Positions 32,429 through 43,529 of a stretch of 64,000 nt of DNA are shown piece by piece; position 1 is the stretch's first letter, and the number at the start of each line of letters is the position of its first letter. A program made the position numbers and the translations under genes. The DNA is from Tetracentron sinense (Eukaryota > Streptophyta > Magnoliopsida > Trochodendrales > Trochodendraceae), in contig CM026551.1 of NCBI GenBank assembly GCA_015143295.1, positions 13,627,827 to 13,691,826 of the forward strand, given 5' to 3'. The notes under the pieces are model-generated. The model ran no database searches. It was not told the origin of the DNA and saw only the letters and a program-made list of their open reading frames with translations.

Positions 32429-34985
32429 TCGAAGAACAAGCAACGTCATTGTCTCTTTTTGGGATCTTTCTTTCTGATAGACCCATACGTATGGCAGCAG
32501 TTCTGGTTTCTTCTTTTCAGTTACCTCAGTTCAATCGCAAGATCCTTTTTCCTCCCGTTGCCAAGGTATGACACTGGATTACTATCCCCTTTTCGGTTCC
32601 ACTGTTTGCTCCTGCTAAGCTGCAAGCATGGCGAGTTACTCATCTTTATATAATGGTTGTAATTGACCTTGAAGTAATGCACTAGTCTCAAATTCTTCCC
32701 ATCCCTGTCCTTAAACCAGAGATTCTCTGTAGCTTCCTTGGCTAAACCATAAACTCCATACCCCTGATCAATTTTCTATGGCACACATGTACCCTGATGT
32801 TCTTCAATGCCTTCTATTATCTCTGGTGGCTCAAGTAGCCGGGGGGAGTAATATGTTCCAACTTTACTCTTTGGATAGTGCACATTGGAATTTTTGGATT
32901 GCTTGACAGTTATATTTCACATATGTTCGTCATAGCATTATTTTTCTGATTTTCCAGATTCAAATTAGCTGCTCCTTTATCTTTTAAACTCTAATTTTTG
33001 CTATGTTTTTCATGTATGATTGGACCAATTTTACATCAATTCATCTAATGTTAGCAGGCTATAACAGTGGCTTCCTCTATTATTTGTAATTGAGTTATTA
33101 GCCTCCTCTAATTTTTTTTTAAGCCATTTGATCTTATTATTTCTAATATAGTATATTTCTGATATATATTATAGATTACAATTTCATGGAGTCCTTAGCT
33201 TTGCTCTTATTTAAGAATTATACTCTCGAGGACACATAAAGTAAAGCATGTATTATATATGTATGGTTATAATTTAAAACCTTCTACAATGTAATTTCCT
33301 GAAAAACGAAAGTAGGGCCTCAAGTATGTTTATGTTTTGTGAACTTGGTCACTGTAAAGTAAGTGGACTTTTATGGAATTTAATGACTTTCTGAACAAGA
33401 GAAGAATAAACGAAGATGTTTGTAACTTTTATTATTCTCTCTCTATAGATCTTCAAATTATGGTGTACAATTAGTTTAGCTCTTTTGACATATATACAAA
33501 TTATTCACCATCTTACATTGTTGCTTAATTAATTAGAATGCGGTTTCCATAAAATTTATTCTTATTTGAGGTCCCTTATCATGGGAGGCATATGCAAGTA
33601 TGCAACATAGTTCCAAACAGCCTTGATGCACTATTTAACAAGAACTGATATGTTATTTGGATCTTTGATAGATTTCAAATATATTCTTATCATTCGGTAA
33701 ATTCTGTAAAACTTCTTCATGCTTCCACAACTGCTCTCTTATTGAAACTATGAGCTATTGAAGTATGCATGTTTCTTAATTTTTTCTTATGTTTGTTTTA
33801 TTGTTTGAATAAGATCAATGTATTTGATTTGATAAAGCATGAAAAAAATATATTAGTATGAACTATTGAAGTATGTATTTATTTTTGCTTTTTGTTTCTT
33901 CCACTTGTTTGTCTTTTTTTTTATATGTATTTTAAAATAAGATCATCTGATTCTTCAGATAATGAGAAAAAAGGTTTAGAGTTGAGCCTTCAATTGCTTT
34001 CCTTTCCTTCCTCTTTCTTAAGTATGCGATTTTTCAATGCTATTTCCTTTTTAAATTTTACTATTGATGTAATTTTTTCATTGGACAATGTACTTTCATG
34101 CTTTCTTTTTAATGGAATATGCAAGAATGTCTAAAATGATAAATTGGTTTTATTATTTAGTTATTTTCTGTTTTTGTTAATTTATATATGTCATAAAGTA
34201 CTTTCGGTACATGATTGTTCTTGCATATCAAAACAAATATTAAAAATTAGAAATGATATTCTACAAAATTCATACTTTTAGAGCTCCAAAAATGTATGGG
34301 ACCACACGTTACTCCCTCTATTCTCTCACCCATTGTAATATATTTAAATCTTAACAATTCATCTTATAGCTAAAGTGTCTTTTAACTCTCTCTTTCATAT
34401 TTCTCTCCTTTTAGAAACTAAAATGCTTCTTTCTGTCCTATTAAAAATCTGATATTTTCTCTTTCCTCTTTTTATTTAAACCTCTTTAACTCCATACTAT
34501 TCCTCTCTCCCAGAAATTACCCTTTTTTTTTTACTGGAATTATAATTGACCCACTGTTAGCATCAATCATCGACTAGTTGTGAGTGGCGGGGAGTGACAC
34601 TCTTGTAAGACATCACAATTGGGATTAGGTCCCACGACCTCTCTTATAAGAAAGGTCACACCATACCATCATATCCATTCATACCTTGAGATATCGTGTG
34701 AGCCATCATGATATTTGTTTGCCTGCTTGCTTTTGAACTACGACAATTTGATTCCAATCTTACGAGATACATAGGCAATCCTCGAAGGTGTGACCCCCAC
34801 AACTAAAAAGTCATTTTTTATTCTTTTGCATGCTTGATTGTTGTCTTTCTTTAACATGGTTTCTTATTTGAATTTGAGATGTTTCTAATTCCAATTGATG
34901 CATGATAGTTGCTTGTTTGCTTACTTTTATATTTCTTATTTGATGCTTGTTTATAACTTGATTTGATTATCTATTTAGCATATTA
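32429..34985. repeat. Repeat block 'a', first copy
   Basis: Begins GAAGAACAAGCAACGTCATT and is collinear with 39636-42488 (about 95% by eye). It lacks a 427-bp tandem duplication present in the second copy. AT-rich and intron-like, with no sustained coding. Its 3' end (34665-34985) contains a module with CCATTCATACCTTGAGATAT and TCTTACGAGATACATAGGCA that recurs across the right half in both orientations. Confidence 0.8.
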
Positions 34986-35426
34986 TACTACATTAAAGCC
35001 ATGGAAGGGGGAGATATGTGGCAGCTTGGGAGGGGTTTATGTGTATTATTACACATGTCCTATTATTGGTGGTTGGAAAAGAAGGTGGAAGAGAATGTAT
35101 AAGAAATGAGTGTGAGAATATGGTTCAAATCATTGCAACCTTTGCCTTGGCGGGGTTTTCACTTAATTGGATACAAGAAGGTGAGAGAGAGACCGTGAGA
35201 AGACGTATCCCTTGAAAGCTTTTTAACGCTTTGCCTTGGATGATGGGTTTTAGACTTTTAGTTGGTTGTTAGAGGAGGGTGAGAAAAGGGGGAGTGAGGA
35301 GATGGGTCCAATAAGCTAATACTGCTATTATGGAGCTATTCATTAAATTGCCATTTCAAAAATCGAATTGCCAAGCTCATTAATTATACTTATTTTATAT
35401 ACTCTCTTACAATTGTTAAATTGCAG

Positions 35427-35919
35427 GAATTTGGTTCTGTTGGTGTTATAGGTAATCCTATGGGATTTACAAGGAATGTTGGGATCGACATCAAAGATTT
35501 CTTATCAGTTACTGCCAAGGGTATTTTGCGGGTGCACAATATCCATAATATCAAAGCTTGCCAGCAGGATCATGAGACAATCATGCCAGAATTTTGAAAT
35601 TAACTTCTGTTTTGTGGAAACCCTATTGGACTCATTACAAGAATGGCACCAGGGACCACAAGTCTTCTTAGTAATACAATTTATGCCACAAGTGATGCTG
35701 CTGCTCAAGGTAATTCAGTAAAGCTGCACACAAGGTTGTTACATGTCTAATGGCATTGAGGCATCCTCTGGGTGAATTGTAACGGTTGATATTAAGAGAG
35801 GTTTCTACTTTTAGAGTATTGTTGCATTTACTTTTGACGACTAGGCTGTTGCAAAAATGGAGATACAACAGAAGGATATAGCTTCACACAGTAACGGTGT
35901 ATTAAATGAATTTTTAGAG
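35427..35919 (+). pseudogene. VPS13: VPS13-like C-terminal exons (F1)
   Basis: VPS13 proteins are very large bridge-like lipid-transfer proteins at membrane contact sites. Exon 35427-35531 (after TTGCAG) encodes GNPMGFTRNVGIDIKDFLSV, the conserved C-terminal VPS13 segment. Exon 35619-35708 encodes TRMAPGTTSLLSNTIYATSD. Exon 35815-35919 (after TTTTAG, before GTATAT) encodes VAFTFDD, then stop, then AVAKMEIQQKD and GVLNEFLE. The TAG at 35842-35844 replaces a CAG that is intact in the reverse copy at 61651-61755. The acceptor before 35619 reads GTGG, not AG. It cannot make a normal product. Family recognition is strong; the donor gene is not in the window. Confidence 0.85.
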
Positions 35920-36079
35920 GTATATCATCTTCCCATTCAGTAGTTCTCCTCACTTAAGTTCCCTTTACAGTTTTTAACAATCTTTAACCTCTTTACAGTT
36001 TTTAACAATCTTTAACCTCTCTACATCGAAGCTTCACACAACTTATTGATTCTTTGAGTAAATTTAATGCGAAAAATTA

Positions 36080-36375
36080 AAATGTTGTACCTCTAAGAAC
36101 CGTGTCGACATTCATGATCTCTGCTTGTCTGCTTGGTTTTGAAGTATGACAGTTTGATTCCAATCATACGAGATACGAGGCAATAGTCTGTGGTGCAACC
36201 TTCACACAGAAAGGTAAAAAGGCAATTTTTTTTTCTTTTACAGGATTTCTTATTGGAATTTAAAACGTTTCTAGTTTCAAGTGATGCATGATAATTGCTT
36301 GTTTGCCTATTTTTATATTTTTTATTTGACGGTTGTTTACAACTTGATTTGATTATCTCTTTAGCATATTTATGT
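36080..36375 (+). repeat. Dispersed module M (second forward copy)
   Basis: Shares with 34665-34985 and 42180-42488 the order: GATTCCAATCATACGAGATA, AAGTGATGCATGATAATTGC, TTGATTTGATTATCT. The reverse complement of the same module forms part of every 540-bp array unit and recurs at about 54790-54920 and 61340-61480. The style (GAGATACNNAGGCAAT next to a GTGNGACC motif) recalls non-coding parts of Ogre/Tat-type gypsy elements, but that is a weak impression. Confidence 0.55.
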
Positions 36376-37681
36376 TTAAGTCATGGTTTGTTAATACCAT
36401 TTCTCATTAAGAATTATAATTTTTTTTGCAAATTTGTTTAAGGTGAGTTTAGAGAATAGATGACCTCATTTGGGAGGTGTTTATGTGTGCCATGTGTGCC
36501 TAATACCTTCCCTTAGCTCAATCAAATATCTCATCCAAATTTCTATTTTTATCAATCTTATTATTTAACAGATTAGGGTTATTATTCTCCTTCAAAATTA
36601 GAATAAGTGATGGCTCTGTTTTAGTTACTTTCCATTATTTTTTTATTAGGTTTTCTGAATTTTGAATGATGCTAAATCTCATGTCCACGATATGTGTACC
36701 AAAAATGTTTACCTTGATATAAATTTTCTAACTATGTTACCAAAATAAAAAATATGCTATTTAGTTATTATATGGATCGACTCTGAGGTTAAGTTGCATT
36801 ATCTCAAAAAAAAAAAAAACTTATATTAGTTTATTCCTAAGATCATTATTTGCAATTCTTTTTGTGGATCTGTTTTTTTAGATAACTATTTCGTTCATCT
36901 GCAATTCTTTGTTGGTAGTTTTTCTATATATTTCGTTAGCATTATTTGTGTTGCATTTTTTCACTTTTTGGGCCTATTTGTTAATCATTTTCTTCTTCTT
37001 TCTTGTGCTTTTATGTTGCCATTCATTCCTTTGTTGTTTCAAAAGAAGGGTTAATATGTAGGGTGTGTGCTCATATGTTTCATTAAATTTACATTGTGAA
37101 GTATTTTCTTATAGGCACTTGGTGAAGTCGATTGTACTCATATTGATTATTATATTTTTACTTCCTATCTCTTTCTTCAAAATTGCCTATGTAAAATGCT
37201 AATTTTCTTTGAACCTGTTTTTTATGTATTAATGCACTTTAAAACTGCACCATGGGATCTATCTAGAAACTGCGAGGCGGGATTAATCAACTTCTTAAAA
37301 GGGGGTATAAGAATATTCTTGCTATCATTTGAGAAAAGGTTTGTTTTTTAATTTTTTTTTTATTCTTTTCAACAATATTTAATGTCAACCAAAATTTTGA
37401 ATTCTCTACTTACACATAGCTTGTGAAATTTATTAATTTTTATATGTTTTTATTTTCGACAAAAGTGAATCAGAATTAGGAGTTTCAGTTGAAGTTTAAG
37501 AGACGAATGAATTATCAATATAGATACAATCCAACAAAACAAATGAGAAGAGGGTTAGAATCTTTTCATTGCTTTTAACCATTTAACCTTCTTGCATTTA
37601 TCGTGTCTTTTTTTTCTTCTTTTATATTTCATTTTTAGGGTCTTACTTGAAACTTGAAATCAAAGCCTTATAAATTTTTTC

Positions 37682-38130
37682 ATCTTGCTCTTGGCTGCCT
37701 TTCTCTTGTCTATGCTGTTGTGGATGGCTGCACCTTGCTCCTGGCATCACTCACGGTAAGAATTACCCTTTAATTTTATTTCTTTTGTTATCATATGTAT
37801 TTTACTTAGTATTAGATTAGATGTTGGTCTATAAATTAGTTAATTAAAATGTTTGTTAAATCAATATTAATGTGTTTGTCTTTGAATTAGATAAACAGTA
37901 TGTTATCTTGCTCTTGGCTGCCATTCTCTTGTCTATGCTGTTGTGGATGGCTGCACCTTGCTCCTATCATCACTCACGGTAAGAATTACCCTTTTATTTT
38001 ATTTCTTTTGTTATCATATGTATTTTACTTAGTATTAGATTAGATGTTGGTCTATAAATTAGTTAATTAAATGTTTGTTAAATCAATATTAATGTGTTTG
38101 TCTTTAAATTAGATAAATAGTATGTGATGT
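37682..38130. repeat. Tandem duplication, period 233 bp (F1)
   Basis: Copies start at 37682 and 37915 with ATCTTGCTCTTGGCTGCC; each includes an exon-like open stretch (CLSLVYAVVDGCTLLLASL) ending at a donor-like ACGGTAAGA. R1 has the same duplication (59585-59890, period about 223) but R2 has one copy only (53220-53310). Confidence 0.85.
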
Positions 38131-38699
38131 TTGTTAATCTAGATTTTTGATTCGTTATAAGTTAGTGAATAATGTAGCTTTAAGTTAATATATATGTTTT
38201 TTAATTAATAATCTATTTTGATTAATTAGTAATCTGATTATTGTTTATATTACTGATTAATCTGAAGATACGCGCCTGTCCTCCTCTCTAAATGTGCCCC
38301 CCCCTCCACATACCCCCACCCCCAAATAAACTTGCCCTTTCAGTCAGTCCAATCAGATGTTTCTCTTGTTGTTGATTAGAGAGAATAGATTCCGAATCCC
38401 ATCAAAGGATTTTTACTTGGGTTTTTTTTTATCTCTACGTCGTCTTTGATGAAGATTACTGCTCCGCTAATAACCTCATTAAGATGTTCCCCATGAGTAC
38501 CATTTTTATATAATGTTTGGTTTTGCAACTTACACTTATTTCTCTTTTCAAAAGCCTGAAAGAAGATTATTTTTCTCCATCCATACTGACGGAGCAATTA
38601 AGGTGCTTTCTTATGGTTAGTCTTGTGTAGCAGAATAAAATAGTTCAGCTCCGGTTTGCTTAGAAAAAAACTTTTTTTTTTTATATACTTATTTTTCAG

Positions 38700-39635
38700 G
38701 TGCTCAACATCATAGATTCAATTTACCATCTTCTGAATGCTACGAAGGATACAAGTTTTCTTGGCTTCAAAGAAAAAAAAGGAACTTAACCTGAAAAAGG
38801 AGAAAATTCTCAATTACAAGGAGAGAATTTTGGTTCATGTCATTTATTAGAAATTCCTTAATTAATTCTTTACCCACAGGTGTGTAGAATTTTTTTTTTC
38901 ATTTCGCATGTCATCAAATCCAATATGGTAGATTCTGTTTAGTTCAATATAACTAACACATATATGCTTTTTGTAGAGCAAAGGATGGCAAGATTGATGT
39001 GCTGCAGAGTGTGTATCAACAAAAATTTTCCTTCCAAATCCCGTCTTTGCAAATTGATGATTAGTTGTGCAATACACCATATCCTATTATCATGTTCTTT
39101 GATCATGGATGCAGAACCAATTCAACAGGCCATTTGAAAAATGTGGACAATATCTAGAAGATGAAGAATGCAAGTATGATGCACGTTGCTTCTGACAGGT
39201 CAAGTGAACCTATATTCTGCTTAGCTACAGCAAATGGAGGAATAAGGATATCTCATTGGTTTCCTTTGAAAATATAATTATAAGGTGTCCATTCCTATAT
39301 CAAGTGGTTAATTTCATAAGTTTTAGTTAATAATCTTAATAATAATATATTATATTGAATGCTCGCAGATTTGCAACTCTGTGTCTTGACCTTGATGAAG
39401 AAATGATTGTAAGCTTCTTTGACTTTATTAGAAATGTGCTTTCAAGGTTATAGAGCGGAGCCTTATAATGTCTAGATTCCACACTATCCAATGTCTATGG
39501 TGTGGGATTTTTAAAAGAAAGCTTTACTTGTTTCGAATTATAACTGTGTGAACAAAATGAGGCCAACTTATCCCCTAAATGTTTGCATGTTGCTAGAAGA
39601 TCACAGTAGCAGTCCAGCACTGCCTTTAGTAGTTT
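38700..39635 (+). pseudogene. VPS13: VPS13-like upstream exon group (F1), frameshifted
   Basis: Exon 38700-38879 (after TTTCAG, before GTGTGT) encodes VLNIIDSIYHLLNATKDTSF, then loses frame in an A run; it is one base longer than the same exon in R1 and R2 (179 bp). Exon 38977-39284 encodes KIDVLQSVYQQKFSFQIPSL, then a stop, NTPYPI and, after a frame change, WRNKDISLVSFE. Exon 39369-39455 encodes LDLDEEMIVSFFDFIRNVL, then stop. Exon ~39548-39633 encodes PTYPLNVCMLLEDHSSSPAL and is cut at the junction with block a. In plant VPS13 these exons precede the C-terminal group, yet here they lie 3' of it. Stops and frameshifts make it a pseudogene. Confidence 0.75.
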
Positions 39636-42488
39636 CGAAGAACAAGCAATGTCATTGTGTCTTTTTCGGATCTTTCTTTCTGATAGACCCATACATATGG
39701 CAACAATTCTGGTTTCTTCTTTTCGGTTACCTCGTTAATGGCATCTGCGAGGTTTGTTTCTTGGTTAAACCAGAGATTCTCAAATTCTTCCCATCCCTAT
39801 CCTTAAACTAGATATTCTCTGTAGCTTCCTTGGTTAAACCATAAACTCCATACCCCTGATCAAATTTCTATGACACACATGTACCTTGATGTTCTTCAAT
39901 GCCTTCTATTATCTGGCGGCTCAAGAAGGGGGGGGGGGGTAATATGTTCTAACTTTACTCTTTGGATCGTGCACATTGGAATTTTTGGATAGCTTGACAG
40001 TTATATTTCACATATGTTCGTCATAGCATTATTTTTCTGATTTTCCAGATTCAAATTAGCTGCTCCTTTATCTTTTATACTCTAATTTTTGCTATGTTTT
40101 TCAGTGTATGATTGGACCAATTTTACATCAAGTCATCTAATGTTAGCAGGCTATAACAGTGGCTTTCTCTATTATTTGTAATTGAGTTATTAGCCTCCTC
40201 TAATTTTTTTTAAGTCATTTGATCTTATAATTTCTAATATAGTATATTTCTGATATATATTATAGTTTACAATTTCATGGAGTCCTTAGCTTTGCTCTGA
40301 TTTAAGAATTATACTCTCGAGGAAACATAAAGTAAACCACGTATTATATATGCATGGTTATAATTTAAAACCTTCTACAATGTAATATCCTGAAAAACAA
40401 AAGTAGGGCCTCAAGTATGTTTATGTTTTGTGAACTTGGTCATTGTAAAGTAAGTGGACTTTTATGGAATTTAATGACTTTCTGAACAAGAGTAGAACAA
40501 ACGAAGATGTTTGTAACTTTTAGTATTCTCTCTCTATAGATCTTCAAATTCTGGTGTACAATTAGTTTAGCTCTTTTGACATGTATACAAATTATTCACC
40601 ATCTTATATTGTTGCTTAATTAATTAGAATGCAATTTCCATAAAATTTATTCTTATTTGAGGTCCCTTATCATGGGAGGCATATGCAAGTATGCAACATA
40701 GTTCTAAACAGCCTTGATGCACTATTTAACAAGAACTGATATGTTATTTGGATCTTTGATAGATTTCAAATATATTCTTATCATTGGGTAAATTCTGTAA
40801 AACTTCTTCACGCTTCCACAACTGCTCTCTTATTGAAACTATGAGCTAATGAAGTATGCATGTTTCTTAATTTTTTCTTATGTTTGTTTTATTGTTTGAA
40901 TAAGATCAATGTATTTGATTTGATAAAGCATGAAAAAAATATATTAGTATGAACGATTAAAGTATGTATTTACTTTTGCTTTATGTTTCTTCCACTTATA
41001 TTGAAGTATGAACTATGTTGCCTCACCATCTTTTATTGTTGCTTAATTAATTAGAATGCAATTTCCATAAAATTTATTCTTATTTGAGGTCCCTTATCAT
41101 GGGAGGCATATGCAAGTATGCAACATAGTTCTAAACAGCCTTGATGCACTATTTAACAAGAACTGATATGTTATTTGGATCTTTGATAGATTTCAAATAT
41201 ATTCTTATCATTGGGTAAAATCTGTAAAACTTCTTCACGCTTCCACAACTGCTCTCTTATTGAAACTATGAGCTAATGAAGTATGCATGTTTCTTAATTT
41301 TTTCTTATGTTTGTTTTATTGTTTGAATAAGATCAATGTATTTGATTTGATAAAGGATGAAAAAAATATATTAGTATGAACGATTGAAGTATGTATTTAC
41401 TTTTGCTTTATGTTTCTTCCACTTGTTTGTCTTTTTTTTATATGTATTTTAAAATAAGATCATTTGATTCTTTAGATAATGAGAAAAAAAGGTTTAGAGT
41501 TGAGCCTTCAATTGCTTTCCTTTCCTTCCTCTTTCTTAAGTATGCAATTTTTCAATGCTATTTCCTTTTTAAATTTTACTGTTGATGTAATTTTTTTATT
41601 AGACAATGTACTTTCATGCTTTCTTTTTAATGGAATATGCAAGAATGTCTAAAATGATAAATTGGATTTATTATTTAGTTATTTTCTATTTTTTTTAATT
41701 TATATATGTCATGAAGTACTTTCGGTACATGTTTGTTCTTGCATTTCAAAACAAATATTAAAAATTAGAAATGACATTCTACAAAATTCATACTTTTAGA
41801 GCTCCAAAAATGTATGGGACCACACGTTACTCCCTCTATTCTCTCACCCATTGTAATTTATTTAAATCTTAACTATTCATCTTATAGCTAAAGTGTCTTT
41901 TAACTCTCTTTCATATTTCTCTCCTTTTAGAAACTAAAATTCTTCTTTCTGTCCTATTAAAAATCGGATATTTTCTCTTTCTTCTTTTTATTTAAACCTC
42001 TTTAACTCCATACTATTCCTCTCTCCAAGAAATTACCTTTTTTTTTTGCTGGAATTATAATTGACTTACTGTTAGCATCAATCATCGACTAGTTGTGAGT
42101 GGCGGGGAGTGACACTCTTGTAAGACATCACAATTGGGATTAGGTCCCACAACCTCTCTCATAAGAGAGGTCACACCATACCATCATATCCATTCATACC
42201 TTGGGATATCATGTGAGCCATTATGATATTTGTTTGCCTGTTTTCTTTTGACCTACGACAATTTCATTTCAATCTTACGAGATACATAGGCAATCCTCGA
42301 AGGTGTGACCCCCACAACTAAAAAGTCATTTTTTATTCTTTTGCATGCTTGATTGTTGTCTTTCTTTAACATGGTTTCTTATTTGAATTTGAGATGTTTC
42401 TAATTCCAATTGATGCATGATAGTTGCTTGTTTGCTTACTTTTATATTTCTTATTTGATGCTTGTTTTAATTTGATTTGATTATCTAT
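39636..42488. repeat. Repeat block 'a', second copy
   Basis: Collinear with 32429-34985. It starts exactly where the VPS13 exon breaks off (GTAGTT followed by TCGAAGAACAAGC). It contains a 10-G run near 39930 and the 427-bp duplication. The last 60 bp reappear inverted at about 43080-43140. Confidence 0.8.
40597..41410. repeat. Tandem duplication, period 427 bp
   Basis: CACCATCTTNTATTGTTGCT starts at 40597 and again at 41024, followed by near-identical sequence through ATGTATTTACTTTTGC. The first copy of block a has one version only, so this arose after the block was duplicated. Confidence 0.9.
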
Positions 42489-43148
42489 AAACAATAGTTT
42501 CTACGATAAATATCCCTCAAAAGTTGGTCATTTGTTCGACTAAGGTTAATCAGCTCTTTGTAGTCCTAATGTCGACAATCTTCTCCCTTAATCTTGTCAT
42601 TGCCTCCATCATTACTGTAATTTCAACAACCGAATTTAGTTAAAACGAGAACATAGATTAACATGAGAAATTTCAGTTGTAAGGAAGGTACAAATACAAA
42701 CCTTATAAGGCCCATTACCTGTAAAACATTCAAATTCAAATGAGCATTCAACAAAGCTTTAAAAATTATTGAATGATGCGGAGTTGGGATCCGTATATCG
42801 CTCATTGCTTGAAAGCTTCTCCTAGAATAGGAAGCATCTGCCTTCTCCGCCGAAAGATGCTCATAAAAAATAGGTTATGGAATTGAAAGATTACAAATAT
42901 TGACAAACAATCGAAGATTAAGAATTCGCTTGGATTCCAAAGGCAGATTGGGAAGTAAAGGGGTTCTAAGCATTGAGCATGACCCTAAGTTGTTGGTCTA
43001 CACAAATTTGGAATCCAAACTATAAATCTTAATTTGAGACATGGTATTATCAAATGATGCCTTCAAACATAAATATGCTGAATAGAAAATCAAATCGAGT
43101 TATAAGCAAGCATCAAATAAGAAATATAAAATAAGCAAACAACCAACT
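42489..43148. other. Spacer between inverted modules
   Basis: About 530 bp of unrelated AT-rich DNA (42489-43020) separates block a from its own inverted end (43020-43148). Short open frames only. A hairpin with a ~60-bp stem (42430-42488 and 43080-43140) is possible. Confidence 0.5.
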
Positions 43149-43324
43149 GTAATTTTTTGGGTAAACAACAGTGTGTCCCAAATCTTTCAAGACAAGGACT
43201 AGTCCCTTCGGGTGTCCGCACCGATCCATTCAACATTTTCTCTACAGACACCAGGGTAAGTCGAGTGGGAGTTGAACACACAACCACAACGAGCAAACCC
43301 GGGATGGTGGGTGCAGTTAGCTAG
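43149..43324 (-). mobile_element. tRNA-derived SINE, 176 bp
   Basis: Interrupts a module whose uninterrupted form is seen at about 62650 (GCAAACAAGCAACTATCATG). It is flanked by CAACT on both sides (43144-43148 and 43325-43329). On the minus strand it starts CTAGCTAACTGCACCC, has GTGTTCAACTCCCA resembling a pol III B box, and ends GTTTACCCAAAAAATTAC, a plant SINE-type 3' end. Non-coding; needs LINE reverse transcriptase to move. Confidence 0.7.
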
Positions 43325-43529
43325 CAACTATCATGCATCACTTGAAATTGGAAACATTTTAAATTCAAATAAGAAATATGCAAAACAAAGAAAATGACTT
43401 TTTGGTGTGAGGGTCACACCCTTGAGGATTGCCTACATATCTCGTAAGATTGGAATCAAACCGTCGTATTCAAAACCAAGTAGGCAAGCAAAGATCATGA
43501 ATCTTGACATGATATCTCAAGGTATGAAT

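Larger units (their letters stand above)
34985..39635 (+). repeat. Forward copy F1 of the VPS13-fragment block
   Basis: Reverse-complement homologous to R1 (about 57960-62620), in part to R2 (about 51900-55232), and at 36470-37290 to R3 (63182-64000). With R1 it forms a large inverted repeat of about 4.6 kb arms separated by about 18 kb. It contains the two exon groups described separately and about 2.8 kb of intron-like DNA between them. Confidence 0.8.

Noticed and set aside
32142-32486. 114-codon minus-strand frame and overlapping plus-strand frame
   Set aside because: Both lie over the PRRC2-like downstream region and the start of block a, change meaning between copies and have no recognisable motifs.
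35018-35215. 65-codon frame before the VPS13 exons (also at 62395-62619)
   Set aside because: Open in two copies but with no splice context that links it to VPS13 and no recognised domain; left as intron-like DNA.
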